Assembly: GCA_016719015.1 (NCBI GenBank)
Contig: JADKAZ010000006.1
Span: 1-64,000, forward strand
DNA length: 64,000 nucleotides
Direction of reading: 5' to 3'
Origin: Chitinophagaceae bacterium
Lineage (GTDB): Bacteria; Bacteroidota; Bacteroidia; Chitinophagales; Chitinophagaceae
Shown here piece by piece: positions 58,290 to 64,000 of the stretch (position 1 is its first letter; each line of letters opens with the position of its first letter). Below the pieces are notes generated by a model that was given only the letters and a program-made list of their open reading frames with translations, did no database searches and was not told the DNA's origin. Both the position numbers and the translations under genes were made by a program.

Positions 58290-60284
58290 TTAATTATCCA
58301 CCCATGCATCATTCTCTTTAATCAAATTAATCAATTCTTCTACGGCCACTTCGCTGTTTACATTTTTTTTCATTACTTCTTTGCCTTTGTACAACGTTAT
58401 TTTACCGGGGCCACTCCCTACATAGCCAAAATCTGCATCCGCCATTTCCCCAGGGCCATTTACAATACAACCCATGATAGCAATCTTCACTCCTTTCAGG
58501 TGATTAGTAACGGCCCGGATTTTAGCTGTTGTTTCCTGCAAATCAAATAAGGTGCGGCCACAACTCGGGCAGCTGATATATTCTGTTTTTGAAATCCTTG
58601 TTCGGGTGGCTTGTAAAATACTGAACGCAGTATTATTAGTAAACTGGTAAATGTCTTTTACTTCCAGGTATGTTCGGCCGGTAGCTTTTATATTTTCTAT
58701 TGTAGAACCGCCGCTGTAACCCAAGCAAATACCATCACCCAGGCCGTCTAAAAATAAAGCCCCGGTCTCTGTAGCAAAGTGAATCAGGTGTTCATCCGGA
58801 GTTTGCCACTTACTATCAGTGATTAATATAACAGGATTATTAATATTTCTGTTCATCAACTCTGCAAACATCCGGCGGACGGATTGCATCGCATTTGTAT
58901 TTGTTGAACTTAAACAGATTACTACAGAGGTATCATTTGCCAAATCCTCCAGATAGGTAAAATCGTTTACGACTGTATTATCATTGAAGCAGTCCAGCAT
59001 GACAAAGTTTAACTTGTCGTTTTTTGCTGTTTCCGCTGCAAAACCACTACCGCTAAAAATTGGAAAATATTTTTGATTGTCGGTTGTTTCAGCCCATGTT
59101 GCGGGATACACAATCACTTTAAGTGTACCGGGTAAAGCAAAATCCAATAATTGATGCCCGGTAAAAATAAAATCGGCTGCTGCATCACCAATCGTCCATT
59201 TATCAGTTGCTTCATCATAAGTATATCCGATACCCTGTAAATGAGCCGGGGTTATCTTATCTATCTTACTCAGATCTGCTATAACCACTGGTACCTGCTT
59301 ACCACCTATAGTATCTACTGCAAATGTTTCTCTTCGTTGAAAGCTGAAAGGGTCATATGGCAACTTTATTATAGCAGGAACTAAAGCACCTGGTGCGGAG
59401 GGCTTGGGGAGGCGGCTCACCAAATCTTTACATACGGGTATTTCAAATTCCGGATCTTCTGTTAATGATACACGGATTGTATCACCAATACCATCTTCTA
59501 ATAATGTTCCGATACCTACTGCAGATTTTATTCTTCCATCTTCACCATCGCCGGCTTCTGTTACCCCAAGATGTAATGGATAGATTTCTCCGAATTCGTC
59601 GAACATCGTTTTAATCAGTAGCCGGTATGCCTGCACCATCACCTGTGGATTACTGCTCTTCATGCTCAGTACAATATTGTGATAGGTTTCGCCTCTTGCA
59701 ATACGCAAAAATTCCATTGCACTTTCCACCATACCGATTGGGGTATCTCCATAGCGGCTCATGATCCGGTCACTTAGTGAACCATGATTGGTTCCGATAC
59801 GCATGGCCGTTCCATACTCTTTGCAGATTTTTACCAGCGGGGTAAAACGTTCCCGGATCCGGTCAATTTCTTCTGCATATTCTGCATTGGTGTATTCTAT
59901 TTGTTCAAATTTTTTCTTATCAACATAATTACCGGGGTTTACTCTTACTTTCTCAATTATCCTCGCTGCAATTTCCGCCGCATTCGGTGTAAAATGAATA
60001 TCGGCTACTATTGGAGTGGTGTAACCTCTTTTACGCAACTCATTTTTTATATGCAATAAATTCTCAGCTTCATTTTTAGAAGGAGCAGTAATGCGGATCA
60101 ATTCAGAACCTGCCTCTATACAACGGATACTCTGTTCTACTGTAGCCATCGTATCCATCGTATCAGTAGTTGTCATCGTCTGCACCCGGATGGGATGAAA
60201 ATTGCCTAATAAAAGGTCGCCGATTTTTACCTCTTTTGTTGGGAGACGTTTATAGCTTGTTAGTGATTCGCAGTATAATTGCAT
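58290..60284 (-). CDS. ispG: 4-hydroxy-3-methylbut-2-enyl diphosphate synthase, long (Bacteroidota-type) form
   Basis: A 664-residue IspG (GcpE), the penultimate enzyme of the MEP isoprenoid pathway, using a [4Fe-4S] cluster. The TIM-barrel part begins VKIGDLLLGNFHPIRVQTMTT and holds IRITAPSKNEAENL, VADIHFTPNAAEIA, MRIGTNHGSLSDRI and HLGVTEAGDGEDGR. A central insertion of about 240 residues separates it from the cluster domain (ISCPSCGRTLFDLQ with Cys-x2-Cys, and IMGCIVNGPGEMADADFGYV with the third Cys). This long form also occurs in chlamydiae and plants. It follows the TPR gene by 34 bases. Confidence 0.95.
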   Translation of the reverse strand: MQLYCESLTSYKRLPTKEVKIGDLLLGNFHPIRVQTMTTTDTMDTMATVEQSIRCIEAGSELIRITAPSKNEAENLLHIKNELRKRGYTTPIVADIHFTPNAAEIAARIIEKVRVNPGNYVDKKKFEQIEYTNAEYAEEIDRIRERFTPLVKICKEYGTAMRIGTNHGSLSDRIMSRYGDTPIGMVESAMEFLRIARGETYHNIVLSMKSSNPQVMVQAYRLLIKTMFDEFGEIYPLHLGVTEAGDGEDGRIKSAVGIGTLLEDGIGDTIRVSLTEDPEFEIPVCKDLVSRLPKPSAPGALVPAIIKLPYDPFSFQRRETFAVDTIGGKQVPVVIADLSKIDKITPAHLQGIGYTYDEATDKWTIGDAAADFIFTGHQLLDFALPGTLKVIVYPATWAETTDNQKYFPIFSGSGFAAETAKNDKLNFVMLDCFNDNTVVNDFTYLEDLANDTSVVICLSSTNTNAMQSVRRMFAELMNRNINNPVILITDSKWQTPDEHLIHFATETGALFLDGLGDGICLGYSGGSTIENIKATGRTYLEVKDIYQFTNNTAFSILQATRTRISKTEYISCPSCGRTLFDLQETTAKIRAVTNHLKGVKIAIMGCIVNGPGEMADADFGYVGSGPGKITLYKGKEVMKKNVNSEVAVEELINLIKENDAWVDN

Positions 60285-60318
60285 AGCTGCAAAACTAATA
60301 AAGAACAGTCAGGTATGT

Positions 60319-60942
60319 TTACCAATCTTTTGCCTGAGACCCGCCGGTTTTGATTTTTTCTTTCTGTACCCGTTGCTGCACTTCCTTTTCTTTTTGCTGA
60401 AGCAGTTTGAGCCGTTGGTCCGCTTCTTTAGGGCTCATTTTTGACTGGGGCTGTTTCTTTTGTTCCTCCTTTTTTTTCTTTTGCTGGTCATCTTTCTTTT
60501 TTTCTGCATTCTTCTTTTTTAATTCCAGCAGTGCTTTTTGCAGATTTTCTCTTGCTTCCCTGTCAGCAGGATTATTCCGCAGAGCATCTTTATATGCTTC
60601 AATACTTTCTTCAAGATTTTTTTGCTGACTCAGTATTACTCCTTTATTATAAAATGCCTTTGATCGAACCTCTTTATCGGTTGCATCCTTTGCTACCTGG
60701 GCAAATAGCTCAGCCGCCTGCACTTTTTTATCCTGCTTGTAGAGAGCATTGGCCTGGTTGAATTGAGCCGTTTTATTTGAAGGTTCGGCCTCCACCGCTT
60801 TATTATATTGTTCGGTTGCTTTTGCAAACTGTTGTTGCCGGTAATATTCATTTCCCGCCTGTATTATTTTTTCCACGGCTTTGGACTGGGAAAATGAATA
60901 CAAAGAAGTAAGAAGAAATAATATCGTCAGATAATTTCTCAT
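60319..60942 (-). CDS. TPR protein of the aerotolerance (Bat) locus, BatC-like
   Basis: A 207-residue exported protein: signal peptide (LTILFLLTSLYSFSQ), then three or four tetratricopeptide repeats (AGNEYYRQQQFAKATEQYNK, AQFNQANALYKQDKKVQAAE, AFYNKGVILSQQKNLEESIE) and a long Lys/Gln-rich tail. It overlaps the BatB-like gene by four bases (ATGA type), so the two are translationally coupled. BatABCDE proteins are named for aerotolerance in Bacteroides and probably form an envelope complex with MoxR ATPases. Only these two members are present here. Confidence 0.85.
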   Translation of the reverse strand: MRNYLTILFLLTSLYSFSQSKAVEKIIQAGNEYYRQQQFAKATEQYNKAVEAEPSNKTAQFNQANALYKQDKKVQAAELFAQVAKDATDKEVRSKAFYNKGVILSQQKNLEESIEAYKDALRNNPADREARENLQKALLELKKKNAEKKKDDQQKKKKEEQKKQPQSKMSPKEADQRLKLLQQKEKEVQQRVQKEKIKTGGSQAKDW

Positions 60943-61976
60943 GCCACCACTTTTTTTCTTTCGGGTATAAAATTTTCAACTACCAGCAGAACAAACATGA
61001 TGGAAGCAAACCACAGAAAAAATGTCCTGAAATTCATTTGCGAAACATCCGAAAAAACTTTCTTATCTATCTGCGATAATTGTTTAGTCAATACTGACAC
61101 GGCTGCATCACTGCCCTGTAACCGGAGATACTCCCCATTCGTTGCTGCTGCAATTTCCTTTAATACATCTTCATTCAATTTTGAAACAACGGTGTTACCG
61201 GCCTCATCTTTTTTCAAATCTCCGGTAGCCGGGTCGATGATAGTAGCTCCTTCCGGGGAACCAATGCCTATTGTATTTATCATAACCCCTTGTTCGGAGA
61301 GACTTTTTGCCATACTCAAAGCATCCTCGTCATGATCTTCACCATCCGAAATCAGTAAAACAGTTTTAAATTTTTTATCTGTCGTATTAAATGCATTGGC
61401 ACTCATAGTCAGTGCATCACTGATTACAGTTCCTTGTTGTGGTATCGCATCCGGACTGGCAGAGGACACAAATAGTTGAGCAGCTCCATGGTCAGAAGTC
61501 AGCGGCATCTGCAGATATGCTTTCCCGGCAAATAATATTAAGGCAATTCTGTCATTGGGCATTTCATTCATCAGTTTGGTGATGAATTGTTTTGCTCTTT
61601 CCAGCCGATTGGGGGCCAGGTCTGCAGCCAACATACTTTTACTTACATCCAATGCAATAGCTATATCAATACCTTTCCGGTTTACAGCATCGGATTCTCC
61701 GGGCCTGCGGGGATTCATTACAGCAATCACTCCAACAGCAAAAGCAAAGGAAAGTAACAGGAATTTTGAAGTAAATAGTTTAGAAGAATAATTGTTGATT
61801 AATGCCTTAACTAAATTTTCATCTCCAATCTTTTTTGCTGTTACTTTTTTCCATTGGAGTAATAAAAGAAAAAGCCCGGCCAGTACTGCCAGCCCGGCAA
61901 AAAGCCAGATGAACTCTTTATGTTGAAATTGAAAATTCAATGTAACAATATTAAATACAGGGAACCCGGGTTGCAA
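60939..61976 (-). CDS. batB: BatB-like von Willebrand factor A membrane protein
   Basis: A 345-residue protein with two N-terminal membrane helices (FIWLFAGLAVLAGLFLLLL; LLLSFAFAVGVIAVM), a VWA domain (about residues 90-290) and a C-terminal helix (TFFLWFASIMFVLLVVENF). The metal-ion-dependent adhesion site is complete: DVSKSMLAADL, then TVISDALTM and LLISDGEDHDED. A TTG at 61940 (LNFQFQHKEFIWL) may be the real start, since relatives begin MLNFEFQHKEF. The partner batA and its MoxR/DUF58 genes are missing upstream, where a beta-lactamase gene lies. Confidence 0.9.
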   Translation of the reverse strand: MQPGFPVFNIVTLNFQFQHKEFIWLFAGLAVLAGLFLLLLQWKKVTAKKIGDENLVKALINNYSSKLFTSKFLLLSFAFAVGVIAVMNPRRPGESDAVNRKGIDIAIALDVSKSMLAADLAPNRLERAKQFITKLMNEMPNDRIALILFAGKAYLQMPLTSDHGAAQLFVSSASPDAIPQQGTVISDALTMSANAFNTTDKKFKTVLLISDGEDHDEDALSMAKSLSEQGVMINTIGIGSPEGATIIDPATGDLKKDEAGNTVVSKLNEDVLKEIAAATNGEYLRLQGSDAAVSVLTKQLSQIDKKVFSDVSQMNFRTFFLWFASIMFVLLVVENFIPERKKVVA

Positions 61977-62023
61977 TTTTTACGCCAGTTATGCTTTCTT
62001 CATTTGCAACCGGCTGATTATGT

Positions 62024-62866
62024 TTACATTTTACCGTTAAAAAATCCCAGGTACTTCAGGATATCCTTCAGCATCTTCATGCGGACTGTCCACATATCAA
62101 AGTCCTTATCCGGCGATTCGATGTTTAGTACAAAAAAATAGGGATGATTATTTTCTTCAATCCAACCCACTACCCAGCCCAGTGCATGGCCTTTTTCTGT
62201 AAAGCCCCAGCCGGTTTTATACCCCAATCGGTAATTAGCATTGTTTTCAAACAGCATGGTCCTTTTTACAGTTTCCTGGTAACTTTTGAAGAACGGCAGC
62301 TGGTCAAAATACAATCGCTTTACCAATCCCAATTCTTCATCCGGGGATATTTTCAGGGAATTATCCAACCAGAAAGAATCAATAGTGCTGGTAATTTTTT
62401 TGGTGCCATATCGCAAACTATCTAGCCATAACTGCATAGTATCTTTTCCGATTCGCCTTGCCACTTCCTGGTAATAATTTACAGCAGAGACCCTGAATGC
62501 ATCATACATAGTTAAGTCCCGGTTCCATTCTTCCACCCGGCGTTTTACACCATCCCATTTTATCACCATACTGTCGCTACTGATTTTTCCTGTTTGTAAA
62601 CCAATCAGCGAATTCACAATTTTAAAAGTACTCGCCGGCAGATAACTGCTGTCACGGTAGCGGCCAAGATTATGCACCGTAAACTTACCGGTACCGTTAT
62701 CCATCAGGGCAAAACAGCCCTCCACTTTATTTTCATCAAAGTACTTCTTAAGATTTTTATCCTGCTTTACATTGTTTTGAGAGCAGGATTGAAGGAGTGT
62801 AAGTAACGCCAGGCTATAAGCAGCAAATTTCATTTTCTTCAAAAATTTGGGCAAAGGTAGCCTCAT
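62024..62866 (-). CDS. Class D (OXA-like) beta-lactamase, lipoprotein
   Basis: A 280-residue serine beta-lactamase/transpeptidase-like protein. The signal segment ends in a lipobox (LLTLLQSC). Class D motifs: STFK in PASTFKIVNSLIGLQ (nucleophile Ser and the carboxylatable Lys), SAV in FRVSAVNYYQEVAR, YGT in place of YGN, and KTG in LGYKTGWGFTE. VIKWDGVKRRVEEWN is also typical. It probably hydrolyses penicillins; the spectrum cannot be read from sequence. The start at 62866 overlaps the upstream stop by four bases; a later ATG (62833) gives a more compact signal peptide. It appears chromosomal, with no mobile element beside it. Confidence 0.9.
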   Translation of the reverse strand: MRLPLPKFLKKMKFAAYSLALLTLLQSCSQNNVKQDKNLKKYFDENKVEGCFALMDNGTGKFTVHNLGRYRDSSYLPASTFKIVNSLIGLQTGKISSDSMVIKWDGVKRRVEEWNRDLTMYDAFRVSAVNYYQEVARRIGKDTMQLWLDSLRYGTKKITSTIDSFWLDNSLKISPDEELGLVKRLYFDQLPFFKSYQETVKRTMLFENNANYRLGYKTGWGFTEKGHALGWVVGWIEENNHPYFFVLNIESPDKDFDMWTVRMKMLKDILKYLGFFNGKM

Positions 62867-63387
62867 TTTACCCGCTGCAAAACAGCTTTTTGATAGCTGC
62901 CTATTTTGTAACTATCAACGGAAGGGCTTTCCTCTGTACCGCTACCGGTTGTGGCAATGGGTTTAGCCGAAATACTATAAAACTCAACCATTAATTTTTC
63001 ATCCTCTATCCAATAATTATTGACGATGGTATTGTTCATTACAGTAAAAGCTCCGCAGAATTTTTTACCCACCCAAAACTGGTCGAGTATAATACCATTC
63101 AACTCATCAATAACCCAGTGACCATTGGTGATATCCTTTGCCTTTAACAGGTAAGGACGGTTGTCTTCTGCTGCGGATCCATAAATTATTTGCCAGGTAT
63201 AGTTACCGGTGCTATCGCCCCGCTGTATGCGCAGCTCCATGTTCACTTTTTGGGACTCTTTTTTTCCGGTTCTAAACCATTCCAACTCTCCTTTCCAATT
63301 ACCTACCCAGCTTTGAGGGAATGTAATTTCCTGGCTGATAACCAGCTTAGAGGTTAACACCAATAATAACAACAGTAGAAATTTCAT
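62863..63387 (-). CDS. Exported hypothetical protein
   Basis: A 174-residue protein with a signal peptide (MKFLLLLLLVLTSKLVISQ) followed by a beta-rich domain: FPQSWVGNWKGELEWF, SQKVNMELRIQRGD, TWQIIYGS and NNYWIEDEKLMVEFY, a lipocalin-like strand pattern. I recognise no named family with confidence. The start at 63387 is chosen for the signal peptide; an upstream ATG (63543) would add 52 residues crossing a terminator. It overlaps the beta-lactamase gene by four bases, so they are probably co-translated. Confidence 0.75.
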   Translation of the reverse strand: MKFLLLLLLVLTSKLVISQEITFPQSWVGNWKGELEWFRTGKKESQKVNMELRIQRGDSTGNYTWQIIYGSAAEDNRPYLLKAKDITNGHWVIDELNGIILDQFWVGKKFCGAFTVMNNTIVNNYWIEDEKLMVEFYSISAKPIATTGSGTEESPSVDSYKIGSYQKAVLQRVK

Positions 63388-63433
63388 TTGCCTGATTTTT
63401 TGCGGTCTGAATATGGGACATTCCTGCCTGTAT

Positions 63434-63466
63434 AAAAATAAAAATCCCGTTCTGTATAAAACGGGA
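63434..63466 (-). terminator. Rho-independent terminator of the small lipoprotein gene
   Basis: On the minus strand TCCCGTT pairs with AACGGGA around an eight-base loop, then a T-rich tract. It lies between the small lipoprotein stop and the start of the next leftward gene. Confidence 0.75.
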
Positions 63467-63494
63467 CGGGATAAATTAATTGGGACAATATTTT

Positions 63495-63623
63495 TTACAA
63501 ATAAAAGCCACCCTTTTGTTTGTAGTGTTTGTTTCCCTGGCAATCTCTTTTAGTAGCGGCGCAAGAGCTCAACATAAAAACAGTTATGGCCATTACTGTT
63601 AAACAAAGCAATAATCTTTTCAT
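63495..63623 (-). CDS. Small lipoprotein
   Basis: A 42-residue protein with a lipoprotein signal (LLLCLTVMAITVFMLSSC, Cys21) and a short mature part with KRDCQGNKHYKQKGGFYL. Bacteroidota often have such tiny C-terminal GGFYL lipoproteins, but no function is known. An upstream ATG (63677) would add an unlikely charged stretch, so I start at 63623. A terminator follows directly. Confidence 0.7.
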   Translation of the reverse strand: MKRLLLCLTVMAITVFMLSSCAATKRDCQGNKHYKQKGGFYL

Positions 63624-63884
63624 ACTTTTAAAAAAAGTTAGGTACAGCCTTCGCTTATGCAGGGGCGTACGGGTCATTAATTAGTTAAGGAAATTCCAGA
63701 GGAAAATTGGTGGGTAGAGTTTTATACCATCGTAGTAGACAACGAAAATAATGCCGGGATATTATTTCTCATAACTTCTGGCCACTTATTTTTAATTAAT
63801 AATTAAGAAATTGCTCCCAGACAATAATCTTTTATCGTAAAAACACTAATTAAAGTAATTTTACGATATAAATAGTTATCAAAT

Positions 63885-64000
63885 ATGAAAATGACCTTCA
63901 TTCCAATTGTGATTTTATCTCTGAGTATCGTTGCTTGTAATAACAACAAGCCTAAAGAAAGCGTAACTATTACAAGCGAAGATGGCAAAGAACAGATTAC
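63885..64000 (+). CDS. Lipoprotein, N-terminal fragment (runs past the window end)
   Basis: The first 38 or so codons of a gene: MKMTFIPIVILSLSIVACNN has a lipobox ending in Cys18, followed by polar residues (KPKESVTITSEDGKEQ). The mature part is too short to place in a family. The 261 bases between this gene and the small lipoprotein gene hold no other recognised feature. Confidence 0.7.
   Translation, partial: MKMTFIPIVILSLSIVACNNNKPKESVTITSEDGKEQI

Overview
The window looks like a chromosomal contig from a member of the Bacteroidota, most likely a Chitinophagaceae-type soil or freshwater bacterium. Evidence: a UpxY/NusG-like antiterminator heading a capsule operon, a giant secreted protein with a type IX secretion (T9SS) C-terminal domain, a CBM9-like/DUF5916 outer-membrane protein, a long-form IspG, GxxExxY and DUF559 genes, few Shine-Dalgarno sequences, and TAnnTTTG-type -7 promoter boxes. 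No rRNA, tRNA or CRISPR array was recognised.

Layout. 1-13050 (minus strand) is a surface polysaccharide operon read from right to left: antiterminator, Wza-like exporter, Wzc-like tyrosine kinase, a TviC/WbpP-type epimerase, a GxxExxY gene inside its own repeats, RfbB, RfbA, UDP-glucose dehydrogenase, UDP-glucuronate decarboxylase, a WbpD-like acetyltransferase, an FkbM methyltransferase, a GT25 glycosyltransferase and a WbpB-like dehydrogenase. The four most distal genes (144-3322) carry at least eight small frameshifts between them, probably errors at a poorly covered contig end. 13.4-27.7 kb is a mosaic of single genes: a frameshifted membrane acyltransferase-like gene, a META-domain protein, a radical SAM protein, a 2H phosphoesterase, a umuD/umuC pair split by a RAYT-type transposase with palindromic repeats, DUF72, a sulfatase, two tandem amidases, RhlE, an Smr protein, and CAP and WG-repeat exported proteins. 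27.8-36.2 kb holds IcmF, an AmgK-RapZ fusion and MurU (cell-wall sugar recycling) separated by a DUF559 cassette with perfect inverted repeats, and an M1 peptidase. 36.5-41.3 kb is a CheB-CheR-PAS-histidine kinase plus response regulator. 41.3-55 kb has a metallophosphoesterase with an in-frame repeat insertion, the 1712-residue T9SS protein, RidA, a 3HCDH-like protein, TsaB, ArsR, a persulfide dioxygenase/rhodanese, an oxygenase-like protein and DUF5916. 55-63.4 kb is a tight minus-strand run: an exported protein, class D beta-lactamase, BatB, a TPR protein, IspG, YhhN, NadB and an LpxL-like acyltransferase. Two small lipoproteins follow, the last cut by the window end.

The most interesting theme is solo nuclease or transposase genes, each sitting inside its own palindromic or inverted repeats: GxxExxY (7.6-8.3 kb), RAYT (16.9-19.0 kb) and DUF559 (32.9-33.3 kb). 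The DUF559 unit is the cleanest, with 21-bp perfect inverted repeats and a 7-bp direct repeat consistent with insertion between two co-functional genes. A separate inverted heptad repeat has entered the coding sequence of a metallophosphoesterase in frame. The UmuD homologue lacks both catalytic residues and the cleavage-site cysteine, so it looks like a naturally non-cleavable UmuD.
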